Source of the DNA: Thermoguttaceae bacterium
GTDB lineage: Bacteria > Planctomycetota > Planctomycetia > Pirellulales > Thermoguttaceae
Reading direction: 5' to 3'
NCBI GenBank assembly: GCA_017454585.1
Contig: JAFTCU010000227.1
Coordinates: forward strand, 1 to 14,260
Length of the DNA stretch: 14,260 bases
How positions within the stretch are numbered: position 1 is the first letter of the stretch; the number at the start of each line of letters is the position of its first letter. Both the position numbers and the translations under genes were made by a program. Of the stretch, positions 1-7,285 are shown in pieces. The notes under the pieces were generated by a model. The model did no database searches, had not been told where the DNA came from, and saw only the letters and a list, made by a program, of their open reading frames with translations.

Positions 1-836
1 TCCTGCACGAGCACCATTTCGATCGGCCCGAGCGCCGGCCCACTTTGCGGCCAGTCCCACGCATTGAGCGCGATGCAGTCGTCGCCGGTCCGGATCACGT
101 CCAGCCTCTGAATGACCGCACGACGCAGCGGGCCGTTGCAGTGCACACCGTCGCAGTTCGTTTCGACCGCAACATCGGAAATGAAGACGTTCCGGGCGTT
201 GGAAACGTGGATCGCAAACGGCGCGCCCTTTTCGACCTTCACGTTCGTGATGGAAAGGTCCGCCACGTTCGAAAAAAGCAGGACTCCGGCCGAGCCTGGA
301 ATCGAAGATTTCGCGTCCGAGGCGCCGTAAGACTCACTCCGGACGGTACTTTCCTGCGACCAGATCCCGCCCGAGATCGTGAGTTTCACGTCACGGCACG
401 AATCGTCCTCCAGGTAAATCGGCCGGATCCGCCCCGGGAGCATGTGGCGGTTTCGGATCAGGCACGTGCGCAGCGACGGAATGGCGTAAATTCGCGCCTC
501 CGGGTCCGCGTGGACCACGCAGTTCGAGTCCATCAGCAGCGGCGCGTCGAGGTAGTAAATTTCATCGGACTTGGGAAGAAAAACGCCGTGATGCTCGTCG
601 AGCGCTTTCTGAATCGCCGCCCGCCAGATCCTGAACGTCTGGCCGTTTTCCTCGACGGTGGTCACGAGATCCTCGTACTGACGGACGTCCGGAACGTCCG
701 CGGGGATCGCCGGGGCGTGGATCAGGTCCTGAAGTGAGTCAACGATCTGCTCCTTCGTGAGCCGTTCCTCCTGCGCTTGAGCAAAAGCCGGAAAAAGAAG
801 GGCGAGAAAAAGCGTAAAAATGAGTGGTTTGGGCAT
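1..836 (-). CDS. Secreted GH28-like right-handed beta-helix protein (5' part, cut by window edge)
   Basis: Reverse-strand reading frame open from an ATG at 836 to the left edge (278 residues seen). Residues 1-22 form a signal peptide (MPKPLIFTLF, hydrophobic core, then AFAQAQ), so the product is probably exported. From about residue 70 the protein has beta-helix character with repeated short turns. It contains N-C-D-G at 227-230 and G-D-D at 251-253, followed by CIALN. These are the spacing and residues of the polygalacturonase (GH28) active site, where the Asp of NxDG and the two Asp of GDD are catalytic. Substrate is unknown; pectin-like or other uronic acid polymers are the family's usual targets. 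Start supported by AAGGGAG at 843-849, 6 nt upstream. The C-terminal part, including the later His and Arg/Lys motifs, lies outside the window, so GH28 is likely but a pectate-lyase-like beta-helix cannot be excluded. Divergent from the regulator at 999. Confidence 0.75.
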   Translation of the reverse strand, partial: MPKPLIFTLFLALLFPAFAQAQEERLTKEQIVDSLQDLIHAPAIPADVPDVRQYEDLVTTVEENGQTFRIWRAAIQKALDEHHGVFLPKSDEIYYLDAPLLMDSNCVVHADPEARIYAIPSLRTCLIRNRHMLPGRIRPIYLEDDSCRDVKLTISGGIWSQESTVRSESYGASDAKSSIPGSAGVLLFSNVADLSITNVKVEKGAPFAIHVSNARNVFISDVAVETNCDGVHCNGPLRRAVIQRLDVIRTGDDCIALNAWDWPQSGPALGPIEMVLVQ

Positions 837-900
837 AAAGCGCTCCCTTTTTTGTCAGAGTGAACGAGTCAATATTTCCTTCATTTTACTCTTTATTGTA

Positions 901-945
901 ATTTTCAAAAGGGGGGGACCTCGCACAGTCTCCCCCCCTTGAAAT
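901..945. repeat. G7/C7 inverted repeat in the divergent promoter region
   Basis: Seven G plus A (911-918) pair with T plus seven C (931-938) around a 12-nt loop. The pairing resumes outside (TTTCAA on the left, TTGAAA on the right) after a 2-nt asymmetry. The right arm contains the -35 hexamer of the regulator promoter. The repeat lies upstream of the expected transcript of the plus-strand gene, so it is more likely a protein site or an element acting on the minus-strand gene than an attenuator of the regulator. No terminator role is expected because both neighbours start here. Confidence 0.5.
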
Positions 946-966
946 TTTTAAGTTTACGTTTATAAT
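939..966 (+). promoter_or_regulatory. Sigma-70-type promoter of the HTH-ATPase-STAS-like gene
   Basis: TTGAAA (939-944) and a perfect TATAAT (961-966) are separated by 16 bp, 32 bp ahead of the ATG at 999. The predicted start of transcription is near 973. A plain GAGGAG-type ribosome site follows at 984-990, 8 nt before the ATG. Confidence 0.65.
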
Positions 967-979
967 GAGTTAAGTTTAC
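948..979 (+). promoter_or_regulatory. Candidate operator: two perfect 10-bp direct repeats bracketing the -10 box
   Basis: TTAAGTTTAC occurs at 948-957 and again, base for base, at 970-979. The copies are 22 bp apart, about two helical turns, so both would face the same side of DNA, with the -10 box between them. The adjacent gene encodes a protein with a winged-helix domain, which makes autoregulation the simplest reading (inference). Confidence 0.5.
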
Positions 980-998
980 AAAAAGAGGAGAAAAATTT

Positions 999-2027
999 AT
1001 GTCACTTCCAGCTGAAAAAAGGCTTCAGGTCATTAATTACATTACGGAACTGATAGGGCGCGGGGAACCACACCTTTCATCCAAAGTTTCCGAAACTTTC
1101 GGGATTTCCCGGACCACCACGAGCATTTATCTGCGAAAACTCAGGGAGGAAGGAACGATCGAAAGGCTCCCGTCCGGGCGCGGGTACAGGCTCAAAGAGA
1201 AAACGTTTTCGCTCGAACAGTCCCTCAAAGGGCCGTTCCCATCGGAGGACACACTCCTGGAGCAGTTTCTGCCGTACATTGATGGGTTTCCGGATCAGGC
1301 CAGGCGGAATTTTATGCACATTTTCCTGGAAATGATGAATAATGCGTTGGAACACTCCGGCGCGTCGCGAGTCGTTTCCAATCTTCGCGTGACGCCAATC
1401 GAGTTTCGGTGCTCCATCATCGACGACGGGATCGGGATTTTTGAAAGGATCCGCGAGTTTTTCCGGAAAGAGCTAAACGAAGAAATCTCACTGGACGACG
1501 CACGCCTCCAGCTCGTTTCCGGCGGTTTCACCAGTGACCGGGAAAAACATGGCGGGGAGGGAATTTACAATTCGTCGTTAATTGCCGACTCGTTCGCGAT
1601 TTTTTCCTCAAATAAAGTCTTCGCGAGGGATTACGAAAAAGTGGACCCGGTGAGTTGGGACCTGAAAATTCCTCACCAGGGGACCATGGTTTATTTTTCG
1701 GTTCATCGCGACACGCAAAAAACGCTTCGGGAAGCCGAACACGCCAATCCGGATGATGGATTTTTCCGGGTGACTCTCCCGCTGCGGCTCATGACTCTGA
1801 CCGGAACGGCACTGATCGCGCGTTCGCAAGCCCGACGTTTCTCTTTTAATTTCGCCGATAAAAAGGAAGTCGTGCTTGATTTCGAGGGAATCACGGAGCT
1901 TTGCCAGCCATTCGCACACGAGATTTTTAAGGTTTACCGGAAGAATCACCCGGAGGTTCGGCTGATTACCCGAAACACGACGCCTGAAATGGACCGGCTC
2001 ATTCAAAAGCTGATGAGCGAGGAGTGA
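999..2027 (+). CDS. Winged-helix / GHKL ATPase / STAS-like (DUF4325) one-piece regulator
   Basis: 342 residues in three parts. Residues 5-66 form a winged helix-turn-helix, with LSSKVSETFGISRTTTSIYL as recognition region and a GRGYRL wing. Residues about 100-235 form a histidine-kinase-like (GHKL) ATPase: N-box EMMNNALEHS at 111-120, D-D-G-I-G at 142-146, and a GGEGIYN lid/G2 loop at 185-191. Residues about 255-340 match the STAS-like DUF4325 fold (VVLDFEGITELCQPFAHEIF at 291-310). No sensor, transmembrane or phospho-accepting His domain is present. The ATPase resembles anti-sigma/SpoIIAB-type domains and the last domain resembles their SpoIIAA/STAS partner. The chain may therefore be a DNA-binding switch driven by an internal ATPase-STAS contact (inference). 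Start chosen for GAGGAG 8 nt upstream. It is the only plus-strand gene of the window and has its own promoter. Confidence 0.85.
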   Translation: MSLPAEKRLQVINYITELIGRGEPHLSSKVSETFGISRTTTSIYLRKLREEGTIERLPSGRGYRLKEKTFSLEQSLKGPFPSEDTLLEQFLPYIDGFPDQARRNFMHIFLEMMNNALEHSGASRVVSNLRVTPIEFRCSIIDDGIGIFERIREFFRKELNEEISLDDARLQLVSGGFTSDREKHGGEGIYNSSLIADSFAIFSSNKVFARDYEKVDPVSWDLKIPHQGTMVYFSVHRDTQKTLREAEHANPDDGFFRVTLPLRLMTLTGTALIARSQARRFSFNFADKKEVVLDFEGITELCQPFAHEIFKVYRKNHPEVRLITRNTTPEMDRLIQKLMSEE

Positions 2028-2051
2028 TTTTGGTGGGAATGCGGCAATTCT

Positions 2052-2068
2052 GCGGCCGGGCCGGCTGC
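2052..2068. other. Short GC-rich palindrome between convergent genes
   Basis: The 70-bp gap between two convergent stop codons contains an 8-bp GC palindrome (centre near 2060, one G-T pair). No T-run follows on either strand, so it is not a normal intrinsic terminator. It may still slow polymerases from either side. Confidence 0.25.
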
Positions 2069-2097
2069 GGACTACAAACCGCCGTCCTTCCGGATTT

Positions 2098-5022
2098 CTA
2101 CTCTGCGAAATTCCTCAAAAACCTCAGTCCCACGGGGGTTTCCGGATTCTCGCGGATTTTCAAGGTCGTGAGGACGATTTTCCCGTCATTCTCGCCGCGG
2201 TCCCAGACGGCCAGGGTCAGGCCAGAGTCGTAACCGTGCGTGACGTGGATCGCTCCGGCCACGGCCTCCGTCGGGGGCTCAGGCGTTTGCAGGACGTTCA
2301 TCGAAATCACGTCCCGGTAGTAAATATTACTCATCAGCCCGCCGCGCCGGCCGGGGATCACCGTTTTCGTCCCGTTCAGCTCACCGAGCGGCAAGTCCCG
2401 GAAATAAGCGTGCGGTTTCGCCCAGTCATCGTTCAGGTAGAGCCAGCTCGAAATGTACTTGAGCGTCGGAACACCCGCGGGGAAAAGGGCTTTCGCGGTT
2501 TCAGCGACCTCCGGAGCCGTCAGGAGTACCCACGGCTGCAGGAAAACGACCGTTTTACCGGAGTTTACCATTTCGGGGATTTGCGCGGCGAAACCCGGGT
2601 CGAGAGCCTTCCCAACGAGCAGGACCCGCGCATCGTCGGAGATTTCCGCGCCGTTTTTCTTCAAAACTTCTTGCAGTCTTTCATCTCCCGGAGCGACCAT
2701 GACTTTCAGCCCCTTGAACGAAACATCTTCCCGGCGGATCACGAAAAATTCCGTCTCCTCGCCCGCAGCGGCCCCGCCCTTTTCAAGCGTGCAGACGGCA
2801 CGGTACTGGCCGGTCGGTCCGTCGATCACGGCCGTTTCGTCGAACTGGGGAAGCGCAAACGGCGCGTTGGGGTTTTCCGGGATCTTCACCGTGAAACTCT
2901 TGCGCCAGTACGTTTTGCCGTCCGGGCCGAAAACCTCGAACCGGGCCGGGTACTCGCCGGGTTTCAGAACGTCTTCGTTCACGAGCACCGCCTCAAAACG
3001 CGCTGGCTCCCCGGCCCAGAACTGGACCGGCTCCGCAAAAACGCACCAGCGAAGCGGCGAGAAAACGTTTTTCATCGCGTCGAACGTCCCGTACTTGAAC
3101 TCCCGGTTCATCGTCGCAAGCCCCTCGCCAGCGGTCAGCGGATCGCACGAATTTGTGACGGAATGCGAGATCACGAGCGGATTGGCGCGCAGGGCGTTGA
3201 TCCCCAACTCGCGCTGGCGGGCCATTTTCGCCTTGGATTCCTCGAAAAAGTCCTCCGGCCGACCGAACGCCTCGTTCATTTTCCAGGCGTTCCAGTCGTT
3301 CTGGAACCGCTGCGCGAAATCGGCGATCGTCTCGTAATCCTCGCCGAATTCCGTCCCGTTTTGCTCGTAAAACCGCAGGGAGCGCAAAACGTCCGCGGCC
3401 GAACCGATCCCGTACTCCGAAAGGAAGATCGGACGTCCGTCGAAGAGCCGCGCGTCGAAATTATTGTGGCCGTGAATCAGACCGGCCATTTCCGGAGCGC
3501 CGTATTTGCGGAGGAAACGGAGGATCCAAGCCGTGTGTGGAACGGCCTGGTACGGATGAAGGTCCCAGAAATCCGCGCGCCACTGGGTGTCCCCCGGATT
3601 GGCGAAAACCTCACGGAGCGGCGTTTCGTCGGCGTTTTTCAAGTGCCAGGACCCGCTTTCCAGGATCACGAGGCGGTTCGAGTCAAGCCCCTGAAGGAAC
3701 GGAAGCTGAGCCCGCGCGCAATCAAACGCCGGACCGAGGCGCGTCTCGTTCAGGAGGCCGTAAATCACGACGGACGGATGGTTTCGACTGTTTTCCACCA
3801 TCTGCTCCAGCGCGCGGCAGTAGCGGGTTTCAAGGAGTTCCGCCGCGTTGGGGAGCGGTTTTCCGTCCGGCCCCGGCGTGAGCTGCATCGGAAACGCCGC
3901 TTCCGTCTCCTGGTAAACCATCATGCCGAGCTCGTCGGCGATTTCTATATGGCGCGTCGTTCCGAGGCCCCAGATGAACCGGACCATGTTGAACCCCATC
4001 GATTTCAGGTGGATCAGGTCGCGGCAAATCAGATCCGGATCGACCGGCCGTGAAAAATGCGTCGGAAAGTGACTCGTATGCGTGCATTTCACGTAAATCC
4101 GTTTCCCGTTCAGACGGAAGAAACCATCGGTGAAGCGGAAATCCCGGAAGCCGAACCGGGTCGAAAGTTCATCCGCGCCCTGCTCCACGCGGACGGTCGC
4201 ACGGTAGAGGAACGGGTCGTTCAGTTCCCACGCGTGATGATTTTTGATTTTCGTCTCGAAACGGACGGTCGATTTTCCGGGTGGAAGCGTTTCTTCCCGC
4301 GTGAGGTTTCCGCAGGCCGCGCCTTTTCGGGCGTCGGAAAGGAAAAGGGAAATGCGCGTCTTCTGCGCCTCTTTTTTCGAGTTCACGACGCAGGCCGTCA
4401 CCGTGACGGAGCCGTCCGCAAGCCGGGCGTCCGTTTGGACCGAATCGACGTAAACCGCCGCGCGCTGCTGGAGGCTCACTTCCCCGAGGATCCCACCCGG
4501 GCGGTGGTCTTCGGGCCGCGAGGGAATGGTTTTCTGCGAAATTCCATCCACCACGTCCTCCATCCGATCGCCGGGATTCACGACCCGCAGGGCAATGAGG
4601 GCCTGGGCCTCGCCGGAGTTCAAAGCGTCGGTCACGTCGCAGCGGAAACCGCACTCCACGCCTTCATGCGCACCGACTTCCACGCCATTCACCCAGATCC
4701 GGCAGGCGTAAGCGACCTGCTCGAACTCGAGGATGAAACGCGAATCGGCCGCCATTTTCTGCGGGACGTCGATCACTTTCCAGAGCCAGACCACGCCGCG
4801 AAAGTGCGGGAACGCCGACTGGTACGGCCCGGGAACGGTCAGGTCGGAGGAGTCCGAGCGGATGGCTTTTTCCCAGTGCTCCGCACTCCCGACGTTTTCG
4901 GGGTCCATGGCCGCTTTCCACGTCCCGGCGAGCGAAACGGGCGGTTCCTGAGCGAAAGTCAAAGACGCAAAAAACGCACAAAATGAAAAAACCAGAATAA
5001 ACGAGAAAATGGCTCGGCGCAT
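2098..5022 (-). CDS. Secreted glycoside hydrolase family 2 protein (beta-galactosidase/glucuronidase type)
   Basis: 974 residues with a signal peptide at 1-24 (hydrophobic core ending SLTFA). Order: jelly-roll sugar-binding domain (about 30-190, with FRGVVWLWKVI and CRIWVNGVEVG), immunoglobulin-like domain (190-295), TIM barrel (300-600), then beta-sandwich and a C-terminal domain. In the barrel, G-L-L-N-E-T places the acid/base at Glu426, and L-S-E-Y-G places the nucleophile at Glu536. Both are in GH2 context, including the NGKRIYVKCTHTSHFP entry strand and SMGFNMVRFIWG. Residues about 768-840 (GLKVMVAPGD, then RVLLVG and KTVVFLQPW) look like a glutamine-amidotransferase-type Rossmann domain, seen at the C-terminus of some large PVC/Bacteroidota glycosidases. 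The exact sugar cannot be read. AAGGA at 5031-5035 is 8 nt before the ATG. It is last in a tandem array with the SGNH esterase and the cysteine desulfurase. Confidence 0.9.
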   Translation of the reverse strand: MRRAIFSFILVFSFCAFFASLTFAQEPPVSLAGTWKAAMDPENVGSAEHWEKAIRSDSSDLTVPGPYQSAFPHFRGVVWLWKVIDVPQKMAADSRFILEFEQVAYACRIWVNGVEVGAHEGVECGFRCDVTDALNSGEAQALIALRVVNPGDRMEDVVDGISQKTIPSRPEDHRPGGILGEVSLQQRAAVYVDSVQTDARLADGSVTVTACVVNSKKEAQKTRISLFLSDARKGAACGNLTREETLPPGKSTVRFETKIKNHHAWELNDPFLYRATVRVEQGADELSTRFGFRDFRFTDGFFRLNGKRIYVKCTHTSHFPTHFSRPVDPDLICRDLIHLKSMGFNMVRFIWGLGTTRHIEIADELGMMVYQETEAAFPMQLTPGPDGKPLPNAAELLETRYCRALEQMVENSRNHPSVVIYGLLNETRLGPAFDCARAQLPFLQGLDSNRLVILESGSWHLKNADETPLREVFANPGDTQWRADFWDLHPYQAVPHTAWILRFLRKYGAPEMAGLIHGHNNFDARLFDGRPIFLSEYGIGSAADVLRSLRFYEQNGTEFGEDYETIADFAQRFQNDWNAWKMNEAFGRPEDFFEESKAKMARQRELGINALRANPLVISHSVTNSCDPLTAGEGLATMNREFKYGTFDAMKNVFSPLRWCVFAEPVQFWAGEPARFEAVLVNEDVLKPGEYPARFEVFGPDGKTYWRKSFTVKIPENPNAPFALPQFDETAVIDGPTGQYRAVCTLEKGGAAAGEETEFFVIRREDVSFKGLKVMVAPGDERLQEVLKKNGAEISDDARVLLVGKALDPGFAAQIPEMVNSGKTVVFLQPWVLLTAPEVAETAKALFPAGVPTLKYISSWLYLNDDWAKPHAYFRDLPLGELNGTKTVIPGRRGGLMSNIYYRDVISMNVLQTPEPPTEAVAGAIHVTHGYDSGLTLAVWDRGENDGKIVLTTLKIRENPETPVGLRFLRNFAE

Positions 5023-5035
5023 GAGGTGGATCCTT

Positions 5036-5073
5036 AAAAAAGAGGATGGGGACGGCGTTGGAGCGTCGTCCCC
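5036..5073 (-). terminator. Intrinsic terminator after the SGNH esterase gene
   Basis: A 10-bp stem (5048-5057 with 5064-5073, one non-Watson-Crick pair) and a 6-nt loop lie 9 nt past the esterase stop. A run of six T on the minus strand follows (A5036-A5041), 6 nt after the stem. The GH2 start codon is only 13 nt beyond the T-run. The hairpin would therefore attenuate rather than isolate GH2 expression unless GH2 has a separate promoter. Confidence 0.5.
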
Positions 5074-5082
5074 TAAAAGATT

Positions 5083-5772
5083 TTACGGAAGTTTCGTTCC
5101 AGTCCAGGCTTCCACGACCGGTTCAACCGCTTCGGCCCAGAGGTAGTACCCCGCCGAGTTCGGGTGGAGCTGGTCGGGCATCAGTTCGGTCTTCAGCGTG
5201 TCGTCGTCGTTCAGGAAGATCTTATTAATGTCCATGAAGAAAATGTGCTTTCCATCCGCGAAGGCCGGCAGCTGGGCGTTCACCGCCGCGATGCGCAGGC
5301 GGTACTGCCTGCCCGGGACCGGACCCGTTTCCGGCTGGGAACGCGGAAAGACCGCTAGGAGGAGGATCTTCGCTTCCGGGAATTTCGTGCGCAGTTCCTT
5401 CAGGATCGTCTGAATACCGCGGGCCGTGTAGTCCGCCGTCGTGTCCTCGTAGCGGTCCATGTTGTTCGTGCCGATCATGAGCATGATCATTTTCGGCGCG
5501 ATTTTATCGAGGCGCGGGTTCTTCAGCCGCTCCATCGTCTGGTCCGTAATGTCGCCGCTGACGCCAATATTGACGGTCTTGCGGACCCCATTATCGTAGT
5601 ACTTTTTGTAAACTTCGAGTCCACGCCCCTCATTATCCCAGAAATCGGTGATGGAATCGCCGACCATCAAAAGGTCGATCGTTTCCTTCTCCTGATCCTG
5701 AGCGCGGAGCGAACCCGCGAGGCAGAACGTAAGGCCGGCCAGAAGCACGGCGAGGCAGGAAATGCGCTTCAT
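5083..5772 (-). CDS. Secreted SGNH/GDSL-type esterase (PAF-acetylhydrolase-like)
   Basis: 229 residues with a signal peptide (1-24, ending SLRAQ). All SGNH blocks are present: block I VGDSIT with nucleophile Ser40, block II GVSGD with Gly73, block III GTNN with Asn103, and block V PDQLHPN with Asp200 and His203. The length and block pattern match the acetylhydrolase branch of the family, so removal of acetyl or other acyl groups from sugars is likely, helping the GH2 enzyme encoded next to it (inference). AAGGAG at 5779-5784 is 6 nt before the ATG. The gap to the cysteine desulfurase stop is only 32 nt, which suggests one transcript. Confidence 0.9.
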   Translation of the reverse strand: MKRISCLAVLLAGLTFCLAGSLRAQDQEKETIDLLMVGDSITDFWDNEGRGLEVYKKYYDNGVRKTVNIGVSGDITDQTMERLKNPRLDKIAPKMIMLMIGTNNMDRYEDTTADYTARGIQTILKELRTKFPEAKILLLAVFPRSQPETGPVPGRQYRLRIAAVNAQLPAFADGKHIFFMDINKIFLNDDDTLKTELMPDQLHPNSAGYYLWAEAVEPVVEAWTGTKLP

Positions 5773-5804
5773 AAAAAACTCCTTTTTCTTGAAAGTTAAA
5801 CCTT

Positions 5805-7022
5805 TTAATGCCGATTTTCCCGGCTGAACGGCGAAACGGCCCGAAGCCGCGCGATGATCTCCGGGAAAATCTCCAGGATCCGGTCGATCTCTTCCTTCGT
5901 ATTGTACCGGCTGAAACTGAATCGGGTCGAGCCGTGAATGGCCGTAAACGGGACGTTCATCGCGCGCAGGACGTGGGACGGTTCCAGCGAGCCGCTCGTG
6001 CAGGCCGACCCGCTTGACGCGCAGATCCCGTACTCGGAAAGCTCATAAAGGATCGACTCGCCCTCGACGAAATGACACGAAATGTTCGTCGTGTTTGGCA
6101 TGCGTTCCGCCTCGATCCCGTTGATTTCCACGTCCGGGATCCGCTCGAGGAGTCCTTTCTCGAAGTACTGCTGAAGGAACGCGAGCTTGCTATGGTCCTC
6201 AAAATACGAGCGAAACGCCCGTTCCAGCGCCACGGAGATCCCCACGATGTACGCGACGTTTTCGGTCCCGCCGCGGCGTCCGCCTTCCTGGTGCCCGCCG
6301 ATGAAGAACGGCCGGATGCGTGAACCCCGCCGCATGAACAAAAGTCCCACCCCTTTCGGAGCGTGGAATTTATGCCCCGAGCAGGAGAGAAAATCGACGT
6401 TCCGGAAATCGTGGAACAAAACGTTTTTCGGGCCTTGGGTGGAAAGGGAGACCGGAACCTTGGAAACGGTCTGTGTCGCGTCCGTGTGGAACAGGATTTC
6501 CGGGTCGGTCTCTTTCGTGATTCGGGCCAGATCGGCGATCGGGAACAAAACGCCCGTTTCGTTGTTCGCGTGCATGATCGAAACCAGCAGCGTGTTTCCC
6601 GGTTCCAGAGCTCGCACGAAATCGGCCTTGTTCAGCCGACCATGACGGTCCACCGGGAGGTACGTCACTCGGTAGCCGCGGCGTTCCATTTCCTTACAGA
6701 CCGAAAGAACGGCCGGATGTTCCACGGTGGTCGTGATGATGTGCTTCCGGTTCGGGTTGGCGGCGGCCGCGCCGAAAATCACGTGGTTATTGCTCTCGGT
6801 GGCGCAGGACGTGAAAAGTATCTCGCCGTCCGAATCGGTATTGAAAAAGCCCGCGATACGCTTCCGGGCGAGTTTGATCTCCTGCGCCACGCCTGAGGCG
6901 GAAGGGTACATCGAGCTGGGATTAAAATATTCCGGTCCGAAGAACGGCTTCATCGCCTCGAAAACCTCGGGGGCTACGCACGTCGTCGCGTTATTGTCCG
7001 CATAAATGATTGAATTTTCCAT
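5805..7022 (-). CDS. nifS: Cysteine desulfurase, NifS/IscS family
   Basis: 405 residues of a PLP-dependent fold-type I enzyme that takes sulfur from cysteine as an enzyme-bound persulfide for Fe-S clusters or other thio-cofactors. Landmarks: YADNNATT at 7-14, His102 in VEHPAV, DATQTV at 181-186, Schiff-base Lys218 in SGHKFH, RGGTEN at 250-255, and catalytic Cys341 in SSGSACTSGSLEPSHVL. The S-A-C-T-S-G loop and long insert-free C-terminus fit the group I NifS/IscS branch. No iscU, nifU or iscR is nearby, so the symbol reflects family, not proven nitrogenase service. Start: ATG with AAAGG 7 nt upstream. It is first of a tandem set with the SGNH esterase and GH2 genes, an unusual combination. 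Confidence 0.93.
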   Translation of the reverse strand: MENSIIYADNNATTCVAPEVFEAMKPFFGPEYFNPSSMYPSASGVAQEIKLARKRIAGFFNTDSDGEILFTSCATESNNHVIFGAAAANPNRKHIITTTVEHPAVLSVCKEMERRGYRVTYLPVDRHGRLNKADFVRALEPGNTLLVSIMHANNETGVLFPIADLARITKETDPEILFHTDATQTVSKVPVSLSTQGPKNVLFHDFRNVDFLSCSGHKFHAPKGVGLLFMRRGSRIRPFFIGGHQEGGRRGGTENVAYIVGISVALERAFRSYFEDHSKLAFLQQYFEKGLLERIPDVEINGIEAERMPNTTNISCHFVEGESILYELSEYGICASSGSACTSGSLEPSHVLRAMNVPFTAIHGSTRFSFSRYNTKEEIDRILEIFPEIIARLRAVSPFSRENRH

Positions 7023-7075
7023 GAAAATGCCTTTACTGTTTACTCTTTTCCGAAAAGGTTTCGTTTCTTTTCTTA

Positions 7076-7103
7076 ATTATACCCAATTCACCCACAAGCG
7101 CAA
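7076..7103 (-). promoter_or_regulatory. Probable promoter of the cysteine desulfurase transcript
   Basis: On the minus strand TTGCGC (7098-7103) and a perfect TATAAT (7076-7081) are 16 bp apart and about 53 bp before the ATG. The -35 box is weak. It lies just past the terminator of the preceding gene, the expected place for a new transcription unit. Confidence 0.45.
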
Positions 7104-7112
7104 GGAGGACCC

Positions 7113-7149
7113 AAAAAAGAAAGGAGCCAGGCTTTTTAACACTGACTCC
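7113..7149 (-). terminator. Rho-independent terminator after the EEP-like gene
   Basis: Read on the minus strand, GGAGTCAG (7149-7142) pairs with CTGGCTCC (7130-7123; one U-G pair) around an 11-nt loop. It is followed at once by TTTCTTTTTT (7122-7113). It lies 137 nt past the EEP-like stop codon, on the far side of the inverted repeat at 7155-7254. Confidence 0.7.
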
Positions 7150-7154
7150 CATAA

Positions 7155-7254
7155 GATACGGAGGGCCGGCGTCTCGCCGGTCAAGTTAATGGAATTGCTC
7201 TTTTCCCGCTTTTCACATTATTAACTTGAGCGGCGGGACCCCGGCCTCCGTATC
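7155..7254. repeat. REPIN/MITE-like inverted repeat, two ~35-nt arms
   Basis: Arms 7155-7190 and 7220-7254 are reverse complements at about 32 of 36 positions (one gap, three substitutions), with a 29-nt spacer. Each arm starts GATACGGAGG and ends TCAAGTTAAT, with a GC-rich core. The left core is itself a hairpin (CCGGCG, three bases, CGCCGG). Two inverted palindrome-bearing units a short distance apart is the layout of REPIN elements, spread by REP-associated transposases elsewhere. No transposase or target duplication is seen here. Confidence 0.6.
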
Positions 7255-7285
7255 GATGACCCTGGAAGCGTCGTCCCCGTAAACT

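Noticed and set aside
45..737. 230-codon plus-strand frame at the left edge
   Set aside because: Antisense to the GH28-like frame, which has a signal peptide, a ribosome site and catalytic motifs.
2028..2097. Bidirectional terminator between convergent genes
   Set aside because: The GC palindrome has no T-run on either side.
2024..2233. Small plus-strand frame overlapping the regulator stop
   Set aside because: It runs into the 3' end of the convergent GH2 gene, has no ribosome site of its own and no motif.
2236..4053. 605-codon open frame on the plus strand
   Set aside because: It lies wholly antisense to the GH2 gene, is rich in Arg, Val and Pro as GC-rich shadow frames are, and shows no family motif.
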